This document shows, in pieces, positions 44,911 to 54,636 of a stretch of DNA of 64,000 nt. Origin of the DNA: Marvinbryantia formatexigens DSM 14469 (GTDB lineage Bacteria; Bacillota; Clostridia; Lachnospirales; Lachnospiraceae). A program made the translations under genes and the position numbers. Position 1 is the first letter of the stretch, and each line of letters begins with the position of its first letter. The stretch lies in contig NZ_CP102268.1 in the NCBI RefSeq assembly GCF_025148285.1, positions 3,813,501-3,877,500 of the forward strand, read 5' to 3'. The notes beneath the pieces are model-generated. The model was not told where the DNA came from. It saw only the letters and a list, made by a program, of their open reading frames with translations, and searched no databases.

Positions 44911-46335
44911 ATGAAAAAGAAACAGGTACTTGCAATGGCTCTGACAGCTTCAATGGCACTCGGCATGACGGCCGCTACTGGCGTAAGCGCAGCGGCGGAG
45001 GATGAGGTCGTTACACTGAAATGGATTCAGGTGGGCAACGGGATGCCGGAAAATTATGATGCATGGCTGGCGCAGATTAATCCGTATCTGGAGGAGAAAA
45101 TCGGCGTAAATCTCGACATGGAGATTGTTCCGTGGGGCGACTGGGACAATCGCAGAAGTGTAATTACAAACTCCGGTGAATATTTTGATATTCTGTTTAC
45201 AGACCAGACGCGCTACAGCGCGGAGGTGACGACGGGTGTGCTGATGGATATCACGGAACTGCTTCCGGAGGCGGCTCCCGATCTGTATTCCTTCATTCCG
45301 GAGGATTACTGGAAGGCTGTTTCCGTGAATGATGCGATTTACGGAGTTCCTACCTATAAGGACAGTTCGATAACCGAGTATTTTATCTGGGATAAGGATA
45401 TTGCGGATAAATACGATATTGATATTGAGAGTATTACTACATTTGAGGATCTGGAACCGGCTCTTGCAAAAATCAAGGAGGGCGAAGGCGGCAATCCGTA
45501 TTATATGTCAAAGTCCGGCGCAGATTTCCTTGTAACGGCATATTATGACCAGCTTGGCGCAGGTCTGTCCGCGATTGGCGTAAAATATGACGACGAGACA
45601 AAGACGGTTGTCAATCCGCTGGAGGACGAGGAGATTCTCTCAAAGCTCGACATCATTCACCGGATGTATGTGGACGGTATCATCAACGGTGATGCACCGA
45701 CAGCAGACGATTCCAACAAATACAGAACCTTCTTCACAGCGCAGGGCTGGAGCGGAGCTGCCAAATCCACATGGGGACCGAATAACGGCATTGCAAACTG
45801 CGTGGCAATCCAGTACGGCGATACGGTTGTGTCAAATACATCGGTTCGCGGCTCCATCAGCGCAATTTACTCCGGCTGTGAGCACCCGGACAAGGCGCTT
45901 GAACTTCTGCAGCTTGTAAATACGGACAACAAGGTGCGTGACTGGCTGTACTACGGCGTAGAGGGTGAAAACTTTGAATATACGGAAAACGGCACTGTAA
46001 ACAAGCTGAACAGCGACTGGAGTATGGCGGGCTATACCCAGGGTACCTTCTTCGCAGTTACCGACCTGGAAGGCTCCGAGGGACAGTGGGATGAAGTAAA
46101 GGCTCTGAATGAAGCGGCAAAACCGTCCGCGATGCTTGGATTTGATATGGACACCAGCAACGTGGAAACAGAGCTGGCGAACTGCCGCGCCGTATACGAG
46201 AAGTATAAATCCGAATTCTTTACGGGTGCGCAGGACCCGCGCGAGCTGATAGAAACCATTAAGAGCGAGCTGGACGCTGCCGGCTGGGAGACCATCCGTG
46301 CGGAGGCACAGGCACAGATCGATGCCACAAAATAA
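44911..46335 (+). CDS. Oligosaccharide ABC importer substrate-binding protein (LplA type)
   Basis: This 474-residue secreted binding protein has a signal peptide ending VSA-AAEDE (about residue 27). Features such as QINPYLEEKIGVNLDMEIVPWGDWDNRR and ILFTDQTRYSAEVTTG fit the large LplA/YtcQ-type proteins. It lacks a lipobox cysteine, as do the other two binding proteins of this window. A strong terminator follows, so it ends the importer transcript. Its neighbours point to a mannose-containing oligosaccharide as ligand, which is inference. Confidence 0.92.
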   Translation: MKKKQVLAMALTASMALGMTAATGVSAAAEDEVVTLKWIQVGNGMPENYDAWLAQINPYLEEKIGVNLDMEIVPWGDWDNRRSVITNSGEYFDILFTDQTRYSAEVTTGVLMDITELLPEAAPDLYSFIPEDYWKAVSVNDAIYGVPTYKDSSITEYFIWDKDIADKYDIDIESITTFEDLEPALAKIKEGEGGNPYYMSKSGADFLVTAYYDQLGAGLSAIGVKYDDETKTVVNPLEDEEILSKLDIIHRMYVDGIINGDAPTADDSNKYRTFFTAQGWSGAAKSTWGPNNGIANCVAIQYGDTVVSNTSVRGSISAIYSGCEHPDKALELLQLVNTDNKVRDWLYYGVEGENFEYTENGTVNKLNSDWSMAGYTQGTFFAVTDLEGSEGQWDEVKALNEAAKPSAMLGFDMDTSNVETELANCRAVYEKYKSEFFTGAQDPRELIETIKSELDAAGWETIRAEAQAQIDATK

Positions 46336-46376
46336 AATAGCTCTGCTCTGAGCGGGACGAAAAAGCCGGAAATAGC

Positions 46377-46429
46377 AGCTGCTGCAAATTGTGTTTAATT
46401 TATATGGCGCATTTTGCAGCAGCTTTTTT
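46377..46429 (+). terminator. Terminator between binding-protein and GH38 genes
   Basis: AGCTGCTGCAAA (46377-46388) pairs with TTTGCAGCAGCT (46413-46424) and is followed by T6. The three glycosidase genes downstream rely on read-through or a promoter I cannot see. Confidence 0.85.
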
Positions 46430-46459
46430 ATAACTGATAAAAGGGGGCAGGAAGGAAAG

Positions 46460-49400
46460 ATGTGGTATCTTGATAAGAGAGTGCAGGTAATCTGCGATGA
46501 ATTGAAGAAGCTGATAACGGTGAAGACCATGAAGTTCGATAAAATCCGCTATAAGGAAGGACTGTTTTTTTATCCGCGGGAGGTGCAGGAGAACGGCGGG
46601 GAATGGCGGGAATTTTATCCGGAGAAGATGAAATGGTACGGTCCGGACCGTCACTACTGGTTCCAGGCGGAATATACCGTACCGGAGGAGCTTGCCGGGC
46701 AGGCGCTGCGTCTTTGCGTGAAGACGCAGATCGAGGAATGGGACGATGGAAAAAATCCGCAGTTTCTTCTGTTTGTAAACGGCGAAGCGACGCAGGGACT
46801 GGATATGAATCACCGTCTGGTGCATATGACGGAGGCGGCTGCGGCGGGGGAAAAGTGGCGCTTCGATCTGCAGGCGTACACCGGCACGCTGCACGCGGAA
46901 TTTGATTTGATTCTGGAAATGCAGCAGGCGGATCTGCGCATTGAAAAGCTGTACTATGACCTTGTGGTGCCGCTGCGCGCATTCTCCCGGATGGAAAAAG
47001 ATGACCGGAACCGGATGGAACTGGAGAGAGTATTAAATGAAGCAGTGAATCTTCTCGATTTGCGGACGCCGTACTCGGAGGACTTTTATCAGAGCATCCG
47101 GGCGGCGGAGCAGTATCTGGAGAAGACCGTGTACGGAGACATGGCGGGGTGCGCAGATGTGGTTGCGACCTGCATCGGTCACACGCATATTGATGTGGCG
47201 TGGTGGTGGACGGTGGCGCAGACGCGGGAGAAGGTGGCGAGAAGCTTTGCCACCGTGCTGAAGCTGATGGAGGAATATCCGCAGTACCGTTTTATGTCCA
47301 GCCAGCCGCAGCTTTACCAGTTTTTGAAGGAGCGGTATCCGGATATGTACGAGCGCATTAAGGCGCGCATCCGCGAGAAACGCTGGGAGCCGGAGGGCGG
47401 CATGTGGCTGGAGGCGGATACCAATCTGACGTCCGGGGAATCGCTTGTGCGTCAGCTCTTTTACGGAAAGAAATTTTTCCGGGAGGAATTCGGCACGGAC
47501 AGCCGGATTTTGTGGCTTCCGGATGTGTTCGGGTATTCGGGCGCGCTGCCGCAGATTATGAAAAAGAGCGGAATCGATTATTTTATGACAACAAAGCTTG
47601 CGTGGAACCAGATTGACAAGATGCCGTATGATACATTCATGTGGAAGGGCATCGATGGCTCGGCGGTGTTTACGCACTTGATTACCACGCTCGGCGTCGG
47701 GCAGAGCGAGGAGGATTTCTTTACGACCTATAACGGAATGCTGCACCCGGATGCGATCATAGGCGGCTGGCATCGGTATCAGAATAAAGATATCAACAAC
47801 GATATTCTGGTAGCGTTCGGCTATGGAGACGGAGGCGGCGGACCGACGAGGGAGATGCTGGAGACGGCAAAGCGCATGGAAAAGGGCATCTGCGGAATCC
47901 CGAAGGTGCGGCAGGAATTTTCGCGCGTATATTTTGATGAATTGTATGAGCGCGTGAAGGACAGCCGGAGACTTCCGGTGTGGGAAGGAGAGCTTTATTT
48001 TGAGTACCACCGGGGAACGTATACTTCGATGGGCCGCAATAAGCGCGCAAACAGAAAATCGGAGATTCTGATGATGGACGTGGAGCTTCTGTGCACGCTG
48101 GCGGCGCTGCGCGGAATGCAGACGCCCGCAGAGGAGCTGGAGCGGATGTGGAAGGTGATTCTGCTGAACCAGTTTCACGACATTCTGCCGGGTTCGAGCA
48201 TCCGCGAGGTGTACGAGGTGACAAAGCAGGAATACGGGCAGCTTGCCAGAAAAGGCGGGGAACTTCTTTCTGAGCGGATGCATCTGTTTGCAGGAGAGGG
48301 GGACTGTGTGACGCTCTTTAACACGACAGGCTTTACGCGGAACGATATCGTGCGCCTGCCGGAAGGTATTTGCGGTGCGCTTGTGGATGCGGACGGAACG
48401 CGCTGTCCGGTGCAGAGCCTCGGCGCGGAGGCAGTGGTTTATGCTGCAGGACTTCCTGCGAAGGGATGGAAATCATTCTATATCGACAGAGAGAATGGAA
48501 AGCCGGATGCTGCGCGCAGCGTGCCGTTTGTGCAGGAGGGCAATATGCTGGAAACGCCGTATTACCGGATTCTGTTTGATGATGACGGTATGTTTTCTTC
48601 GATTTATGATAAGAAAAACAGAAGAGAAATCCTGAAGCCGGGCAGACCGGGAAACCGCTTCTGCATGTACGAAGATAAGCCGATGAACTACGATAACTGG
48701 GATATTGATATTTATTATACGGAAAAAAGCTGGGATGTACCGGCGCCTGTCCGGATGGAGTGGACGGCGTGCGGACCGGTGTGCGCCGTTCTGGAGCAGG
48801 AGCGCCGGATAAGCAATTCCAGGATTTGCCAGAAAATATATTTTTACGCGGATACGCCGCGCATTGATTTTGAAACATGGGTGGACTGGCGGGAGCACCA
48901 GCATCTGCTGAAGGTACATTTTCCGGTGGATGTGCATACGGACGAGGCGTCGTTCGATATCCAGTTCGGAAATCTGACGCGCAAGGTGCATACGAACACG
49001 AGCTGGGATATGGCGCGCTTTGAATCCTGCGGACAGAAATGGATAGACCTGTCGGAAGGACATTACGGCGTCAGTCTGCTGAATGACTGCAAGTACGGCC
49101 ATTCCGTGCGGGACGGAGAGATTGGTCTGACGTTGATTAAATCCGGGATTGAGCCGAATCCGGCAGCCGACCAGGAGGAGCATGTGTTTACATACGCTCT
49201 GTATCCGCACAGTGGGAGCCTGCGGGAATGCGACACGGTGCGCGAGGGCTACTGTCTGAATTTCCCGGTGCATACCCACGCGGACAGTGCGTTTCAGCCG
49301 GAGGCGTCCTTCCTCTCCTGTGACAGCAAAAATGTCATGCTGGAGACGGTAAAGGAAGCGGATGACGGGAACGGCATCATTATCCGTATGTATGAGTATG

Positions 49401-49576
49401 AAAATGCGCGCACGCAGGCGACGGTTTCCTTTGGCATGGGATACGAAATCGGGCAGGTACAGGAATGCGATCTGATGGAGGAGACGCAGGGCGGCGATAT
49501 CGTCCCGGAGGGCGGCAGCTTCCGTTTTGAAATCCGTCCATATGAGATCAAGAGCTACAGGGTGGTGCTGAAATAA
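46460..49576 (+). CDS. GH38 alpha-mannosidase
   Basis: This intracellular alpha-mannosidase of about 1038 residues has the GH38 zinc site GHTHIDVAW (His243, Asp245) and the nucleophile Asp355 in WLPDVFGYS. A middle three-helix region (FHDILPGSSIREVY) and C-terminal beta sandwiches follow. ATG 46460 is preceded by AGGAAGGAAAG; the longer frame runs through the terminator. The N-terminal region (residues 1-230) matches the extension of bacterial and yeast-vacuolar-type GH38 enzymes. It trims alpha-mannose from imported oligosaccharides, fitting the GH3 and beta-mannosidase genes that follow. Confidence 0.95.
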   Translation: MWYLDKRVQVICDELKKLITVKTMKFDKIRYKEGLFFYPREVQENGGEWREFYPEKMKWYGPDRHYWFQAEYTVPEELAGQALRLCVKTQIEEWDDGKNPQFLLFVNGEATQGLDMNHRLVHMTEAAAAGEKWRFDLQAYTGTLHAEFDLILEMQQADLRIEKLYYDLVVPLRAFSRMEKDDRNRMELERVLNEAVNLLDLRTPYSEDFYQSIRAAEQYLEKTVYGDMAGCADVVATCIGHTHIDVAWWWTVAQTREKVARSFATVLKLMEEYPQYRFMSSQPQLYQFLKERYPDMYERIKARIREKRWEPEGGMWLEADTNLTSGESLVRQLFYGKKFFREEFGTDSRILWLPDVFGYSGALPQIMKKSGIDYFMTTKLAWNQIDKMPYDTFMWKGIDGSAVFTHLITTLGVGQSEEDFFTTYNGMLHPDAIIGGWHRYQNKDINNDILVAFGYGDGGGGPTREMLETAKRMEKGICGIPKVRQEFSRVYFDELYERVKDSRRLPVWEGELYFEYHRGTYTSMGRNKRANRKSEILMMDVELLCTLAALRGMQTPAEELERMWKVILLNQFHDILPGSSIREVYEVTKQEYGQLARKGGELLSERMHLFAGEGDCVTLFNTTGFTRNDIVRLPEGICGALVDADGTRCPVQSLGAEAVVYAAGLPAKGWKSFYIDRENGKPDAARSVPFVQEGNMLETPYYRILFDDDGMFSSIYDKKNRREILKPGRPGNRFCMYEDKPMNYDNWDIDIYYTEKSWDVPAPVRMEWTACGPVCAVLEQERRISNSRICQKIYFYADTPRIDFETWVDWREHQHLLKVHFPVDVHTDEASFDIQFGNLTRKVHTNTSWDMARFESCGQKWIDLSEGHYGVSLLNDCKYGHSVRDGEIGLTLIKSGIEPNPAADQEEHVFTYALYPHSGSLRECDTVREGYCLNFPVHTHADSAFQPEASFLSCDSKNVMLETVKEADDGNGIIIRMYEYENARTQATVSFGMGYEIGQVQECDLMEETQGGDIVPEGGSFRFEIRPYEIKSYRVVLK

Positions 49577-49578
49577 GT

Positions 49579-51939
49579 ATGGAAAAATATAAAGACAGAA
49601 CGCTTTCGCCCGGTGCGCGGGCAAGGGATTTGCTGGAGCACATGACGACGGCGGAAAAGGTGGGTCAGCTTAACCAGAGGCTGTACGGGTTTCGCGTCTG
49701 CACGCGCAGCGAAAACGGTCTGGAGCTCTCGGAGGAATTTTGCCGGGAGGCGCAGAAATATGGCGGAATCGGCGTGCTGTACGGGCTGTACCGCGCCGAC
49801 CCCTGGTCCGGGCGCGATTATCAGAACGGACTGGCGGGACGCTTTGCCGTGCAGGCATATAATCTTGTGCAGGAATATGTGATCACACAGTCGCGCTTCG
49901 GGATTCCGGTGCTGATCGCGGAAGAGAGTCCGCACGGGCATCAGGCGCTGGACGGCTATCTGCTGCCGGTCAATCTGGCTGTCGGGGCGACCTGGAATCC
50001 AAAGCTTGCCGGGCGGGCCGTCGGTGCGTGCGCGCGGCAGATGAAAAAGCTGGGGGTCGACCTGGCGCTCGTTTCCATGCTCGATGTGCTGCGCGACGCG
50101 CGCTGGGGACGGTGTGAGGAGTGCTTTGGCGAGGATGCATATCTGGCTGCGCAGTTTGCGCGGGAGGTCGTCGGCGGCTACCGCGCGGAGGGTGTGGACG
50201 TTGTGGCGAAGCATTTTGCGGCGCAGGGAGAGACCACCGGCGGCGTGAACGCCAGCTCCGCGAGGATAGGAGAGCGGGAGCTGCGTGAGATTCATCTGCC
50301 GTCGGCGTATGCGGCGGTAAAGGCAGGAGCCGCCGGTATCATGGCGGCGTACAATGATATTGACGGGATTCCGTGTCACAATAATCCGTGGCTTCTGGGC
50401 GATGTACTGCGCGGGGAAATGGGCTTTGACGGCATTGTGATGGCGGACGGTGTGGCGGTCGACCGACTCGGATTTCTGTATAATACCCCGGCAGAGTGCG
50501 GGGCGGCGGCGCTTTCCTCCGGTGTGGATGTATCGCTCTGGGATGAGGGGTTCGCTCATCTGGAGGAGGCGCTTGCGCAGGGAATGGTAAGCCGGGAGCG
50601 GCTGGATGAGGCGGCGTGGCGGGTGCTGAAGCTAAAATTTGAGCGGGGGCTGTTTGATGCGCCGTATCTGACGGCGGACGGACAGCGCTGCCCGGTACCG
50701 CCGGATTCGGAGGCATATGTGTCCGGCAGTCCGGAGCCGGGAAAGATTCCACAAAGAGAGCAAAATCGGGGATCGGCAGAGTATGCGTCTGAGAGCCTTG
50801 CGCTGGCGCTGGAATCGGCGGTGCTTCTGAAGAATGAAGGCGGTATCCTTCCGCTTGCGGGCGCGGGAAAGAGGGGCGGCGATTCAGAGCGGAAACGGCT
50901 GCGTGTTGCGCTGACCGGAGAGATAATCCGGGATGTGTATGCGCTGCTCGGCGATTATACGCCGCCGGTGCGTCAGGAGTTCTCCTGGAGCATCGAGCGC
51001 GGATTTTATGAGGTATTTGCGCGGAGGAAGGACCTGGAGCTGGTAATCTGTGACAGAGCTGAGAAGACGGCGGAATGTGATGTGACGGTACTTGTGCTGG
51101 GCGGCAGCTCCAGCCGTTTTGGCGGGGCGGAATTTGACATTAACGGCGCAGCGGTCACAGGCGGCGGAGGGCATGGCCTTATGGATTGCGGCGAGGGTGT
51201 GGATTTATCTTCGCTGCAGCTTCCGCAGACGCAGCTTATTTTTGCACGGAAGGTATTTGCTGCGGCAAAACGGGTTGTAACGATAGTGACTGGCGGAAGA
51301 CCCTATGCGCTGGGAGAGATAGCGGAGCAATCCGATGCGCTTCTGTACGCTTTCTATCCGGGACCGGTGGGCGCTCTGGCGCTGGCGCAGCTTCTTACCG
51401 GAGAGTATGCCCCGTCCGGACGTCTGCCCGTATCGCTGCCGCGCAGCGCCGGTCAGCTTCCGGTCTGGTATAATTCCCGCATATCCTATGAGGCGATGCA
51501 TTACTGTGACGAAAAGGATGGGGCGCTGTATTCCTTCGGCTCCGGAATGGGATACGGGGACGCGGAGTATCAGGATATTGCGGTCAGAATGCAGGAGGAT
51601 GGTGTGGTCGTCTCCTTTACAGTGTCGAATCCATTCGAATGGGAGGAGACGGCGGTCCCGATGGTATTTCTCCGGCACCGGGGCGGAAGCGTTCTGCCGC
51701 GGAGAGCGGAGCTGAAGGCATTCGGAAAATACCGGCTGGCTCCGGGGGAGACAAAGCGCGGGAGGCTTTTGCTGCCGGCGGAGGCGTTTGCGGTGTGGGA
51801 CAGCGCGATGCGCCGCCGCGTGGAGCCGGGAGGGGCGGTTCTGACGGTGCGTGACGGCAGTCGCGTATTGCTGGAAACGGAAATAAGAAAAGACTGCTAT
51901 TGCGCTGCTTTACAGACCGGGACGGGAGGCTTTCTCTGA
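49579..51939 (+). CDS. GH3 beta-glycosidase
   Basis: This 786-residue intracellular GH3 enzyme has the TIM barrel (IPVLIAEESPHGHQ, WGRCEECFGED, VAKHFAAQGE), the nucleophile Asp290 in GIVMADGVAV, the alpha/beta sandwich and a C-terminal fibronectin-like domain. In many GH3 proteins the nucleophile motif reads SDW or SDY; here it is ADG. The gene starts 2 bp after the GH38 stop. Substrate may be beta-glucosides, xylosides or N-acetylglucosaminides; context favours a core sugar of N-glycans or mannan, but the motif for hexosaminidases is not obvious. Confidence 0.9.
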   Translation: MEKYKDRTLSPGARARDLLEHMTTAEKVGQLNQRLYGFRVCTRSENGLELSEEFCREAQKYGGIGVLYGLYRADPWSGRDYQNGLAGRFAVQAYNLVQEYVITQSRFGIPVLIAEESPHGHQALDGYLLPVNLAVGATWNPKLAGRAVGACARQMKKLGVDLALVSMLDVLRDARWGRCEECFGEDAYLAAQFAREVVGGYRAEGVDVVAKHFAAQGETTGGVNASSARIGERELREIHLPSAYAAVKAGAAGIMAAYNDIDGIPCHNNPWLLGDVLRGEMGFDGIVMADGVAVDRLGFLYNTPAECGAAALSSGVDVSLWDEGFAHLEEALAQGMVSRERLDEAAWRVLKLKFERGLFDAPYLTADGQRCPVPPDSEAYVSGSPEPGKIPQREQNRGSAEYASESLALALESAVLLKNEGGILPLAGAGKRGGDSERKRLRVALTGEIIRDVYALLGDYTPPVRQEFSWSIERGFYEVFARRKDLELVICDRAEKTAECDVTVLVLGGSSSRFGGAEFDINGAAVTGGGGHGLMDCGEGVDLSSLQLPQTQLIFARKVFAAAKRVVTIVTGGRPYALGEIAEQSDALLYAFYPGPVGALALAQLLTGEYAPSGRLPVSLPRSAGQLPVWYNSRISYEAMHYCDEKDGALYSFGSGMGYGDAEYQDIAVRMQEDGVVVSFTVSNPFEWEETAVPMVFLRHRGGSVLPRRAELKAFGKYRLAPGETKRGRLLLPAEAFAVWDSAMRRRVEPGGAVLTVRDGSRVLLETEIRKDCYCAALQTGTGGFL

Positions 51940-51975
51940 CCGGCATCATAACAGGAAATGACTGGGAGGGAAATT

Positions 51976-54408
51976 ATGGAAAGACAATTATTGCGGGATG
52001 GCTGGCATCTGCTCTGGAAAGGACGCGCGCTTCCGGCATCCGTGCCGTTTTCCGTTTATCATGATTTGCTTGCGCACGGGGAAATAGAAGACCCCTATTA
52101 CCGGGACAATGCGGAGGCGGCGCTCGCGCTGTCAGCAGAGGACTATACGTATGACTGCGACTTTCGGGCGGAGGCGGCGCTTTCCTCCTGCCGGGAGGTA
52201 CTGCTTCATTTTGACGGCGTCGATACGCTTGCCGACATTTATCTGAACGGCACGCTGCTCGGACATACCTGCAACATGCACCGGGAGTGGGAGTTTCCGG
52301 TAAAGGAGCTTTTAAGGGAGGGCGATAACCGCCTGGAGGTGCGCTTTTATTCGCCAGTCCGTTATATGGAGGAGAAGGTGAGAGAGCAGGGCTCCATTCC
52401 ATGCAATACGGATACGCTGGACGGCTTTAACTATCTGAGAAAATCGAGCTGCATGTCCGGCTGGGACTGGGCGCCAAAGCTGCCGGATATGGGGATTTTC
52501 CGCCCGGTAACGCTGCTGGGCGTTTGCGATGAGCGTATTTACAGCGTGCTCATCCGCCAGAAACATATGGAAGGAAAGGTATGCCTGTCGTTTGATGTGG
52601 ATACGCTGCGCCGCCGCACAGGCGGGGAGGTGGCGTACCGGGTAATGGTGACGGCGCCGGATGGAAGCGTGCAGAGGCGGGACGATTCTCCGCGGGAGCT
52701 TGTGATAGAGCAGCCGGCGCTGTGGTGGCCGAGAGGCTACGGCGGACAGCCGCTCTATACGGTGCGCGTGGAGGCGCTGGCGGACGGCGCGGTGCAGGAT
52801 GTGTGGGAGCGCCGGATCGGTCTGCGCACGATGGGTATGAAGATTGAAAAAGATGCGTGGGGAGAGAGCTTTGCCCACGAGATCAACGGCATAGCGATTT
52901 TTGCGATGGGCGCGGACTATATTCCGGAGGACTGTCTGCTGCCGCGGTTTTCCAGGGAGCGCACAGAGAGGCTGCTGGCGCAGTGCGCGGAGGCGAATTA
53001 CAATACTATCCGCGTCTGGGGCGGCGCGGGCTACCCGGAGGACTGGTTTTTTGATTTGTGCGACGAGTACGGCTTTCTGGTGTGGGAGGATTTGATGTTC
53101 GCCTGCTCCACCTACCGTCTTACGGAGGAATTTGAAGAAAACATTTCGCAGGAGATTGCGGAAAACATCCGCCGTATCCGCCATCACGCTTGTCTGGGAC
53201 TGTGGTGCGGGAACAACGAGATGGAGGGCATGATTATGGACGGCTATACGCGCGACCCGCATCTGATTGGCGATTATACGCGCATGTACAGCTATGTGAT
53301 TCCCGGAATCGTGAAAAGGGAGGACCCGGACGCTTTTTACTGGCCGTCCAGCCCGTCGTCCGGCGGGGATTTCGACGAGCCGGAGGCGGAATCCAGAGGA
53401 GACGCCCATTACTGGAAGGTATGGCACGGCTATCAGCCGTTCCCGGATTACCGCAGGCACAACTTCCGCTATGCCTCTGAGTTTGGCTTTGAGTCGCTTC
53501 CGGCGCTGAAGACGATAGAGAGCTTTACGCTGCCGGAAGACCGCAACATCTTCTCGTATGTGATGGACCGCCATCAGCGCAGCGAGAACGGCTATGCGAA
53601 GATGATGGTCTATATGGCGCAGTATTTCCGCTATCCGGAGAATCTGTCCGACCTTGTGTACGCTTCCCAGCTTCTGCAGGCGCAGGCAATGCGCTATGCC
53701 GTGGAGCACTGGCGGCGTCACCGCGGCGAGTGTATGGGAGCTATTATATGGCAGCTGAATGACTGCTGGCCGGTGACGTCCTGGTCGTCGATTGATTACT
53801 TTGGACGCTGGAAGGCGCTGCATTATTTTGAGAGGCGCTTCTTCGCGCCGGTGCTGCTGTCGTGCTGCGAGGAGGGACTGCTTACGCAGAATCCGAATCT
53901 GAACGCCCGACCGTATACGGTGGAAAAGAGTGTCCGCCTGCATGTGGCAAATGAGACGATGCAGGAACAGAACGTAACGGTGCGCTACAGTCTCCGCGAC
54001 GCGGACTCGCAGCTCATCGGGCAGGAGAAGGAAATCAGCGTGCAGGTGCCGCCGCTTTCCGGCGTCTGGCTGGAAAAGGAGGAATTCCCGCAGGCGGATC
54101 TGCTGGAGCACCATGTGTTTTATACATGCGTGCAGGAGGGCGGGGTGATTTCCTCTGGCAGCGTGCTGTTTTCCATGCCGAAATTTTACAATTACAGAAA
54201 TCCGCAGCTTTCCGTGCGGCGCGAGGGCAGCGAGCTGATTGTGACGGCAGCCGCCTATGCCTCCGGTGTGGAGCTGCAGAATGAAAACGAGGACTGGGTA
54301 TTAAGCGATAATTATTTTGATATGGAAGCCGGGGAGCGCCGTGTGCAGATTCTCTCCGGAAACGCCGGTCATATCCGTGTGCGCAGCGTATATGAAATCG
54401 GACGTTGA
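51976..54408 (+). CDS. GH2 beta-mannosidase
   Basis: This beta-mannosidase of about 810 residues has the typical start LLRDGWHLLWKG...ASVPFSVYHDLLAHGEIEDPYY, SGWDWAP and PALWWPRGYGGQPLY. The acid/base is Glu415 (GNNEMEG) and the nucleophile Glu502 (YASEFGFES). It releases terminal beta-mannose, as in the Man-beta-1,4-GlcNAc core of N-glycans or in beta-mannan. GGGAGGG lies just before ATG 51976. It is the last gene of the glycosidase trio and is followed by a terminator. Confidence 0.93.
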   Translation: MERQLLRDGWHLLWKGRALPASVPFSVYHDLLAHGEIEDPYYRDNAEAALALSAEDYTYDCDFRAEAALSSCREVLLHFDGVDTLADIYLNGTLLGHTCNMHREWEFPVKELLREGDNRLEVRFYSPVRYMEEKVREQGSIPCNTDTLDGFNYLRKSSCMSGWDWAPKLPDMGIFRPVTLLGVCDERIYSVLIRQKHMEGKVCLSFDVDTLRRRTGGEVAYRVMVTAPDGSVQRRDDSPRELVIEQPALWWPRGYGGQPLYTVRVEALADGAVQDVWERRIGLRTMGMKIEKDAWGESFAHEINGIAIFAMGADYIPEDCLLPRFSRERTERLLAQCAEANYNTIRVWGGAGYPEDWFFDLCDEYGFLVWEDLMFACSTYRLTEEFEENISQEIAENIRRIRHHACLGLWCGNNEMEGMIMDGYTRDPHLIGDYTRMYSYVIPGIVKREDPDAFYWPSSPSSGGDFDEPEAESRGDAHYWKVWHGYQPFPDYRRHNFRYASEFGFESLPALKTIESFTLPEDRNIFSYVMDRHQRSENGYAKMMVYMAQYFRYPENLSDLVYASQLLQAQAMRYAVEHWRRHRGECMGAIIWQLNDCWPVTSWSSIDYFGRWKALHYFERRFFAPVLLSCCEEGLLTQNPNLNARPYTVEKSVRLHVANETMQEQNVTVRYSLRDADSQLIGQEKEISVQVPPLSGVWLEKEEFPQADLLEHHVFYTCVQEGGVISSGSVLFSMPKFYNYRNPQLSVRREGSELIVTAAAYASGVELQNENEDWVLSDNYFDMEAGERRVQILSGNAGHIRVRSVYEIGR

Positions 54409-54496
54409 AGCGTTCATCGTTATTCCCGTAAACAGCAATCCGGACAGATGTTCCGGCAGAATTGCATGGCTGTTTCAATGAAAATTTGAGAGAAGG

Positions 54497-54532
54497 ACCG
54501 TCAGAATCAAAAAAGGATTCTGGCGGTTTTTT
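54497..54532 (+). terminator. Terminator after beta-mannosidase
   Basis: ACCGTCAGAATC pairs with GATTCTGGCGGT, followed by T6. It closes the glycosidase genes. Confidence 0.85.
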
Positions 54533-54561
54533 CTGCTGATGTACAAATTTTGTATTTTCTC

Positions 54562-54590
54562 TTGACAGCCTGTTCTTTTTCTATTATGAT
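54562..54590 (+). promoter_or_regulatory. Promoter of TetR-type gene 1
   Basis: TTGACA (54562-54567), a 17-bp spacer and TATGAT (54585-54590), near consensus. Confidence 0.8.
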
Positions 54591-54591
54591 T

Positions 54592-54615
54592 ATAACAGTG
54601 TTATATAACGATGTT
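54592..54615 (+). promoter_or_regulatory. TetR-type operator: ATAAC-AGT-GTTAT plus AACGATGTT
   Basis: ATAAC-AGT-GTTAT (54592-54604) begins 2 bp after the -10 and is followed by AACGATGTT (54607-54615). The same two elements, with the same spacing, follow the -10 of the second TetR gene at 62824-62847. Confidence 0.7.
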
Positions 54616-54636
54616 ACATACGGAGGCAGAAGAAGG

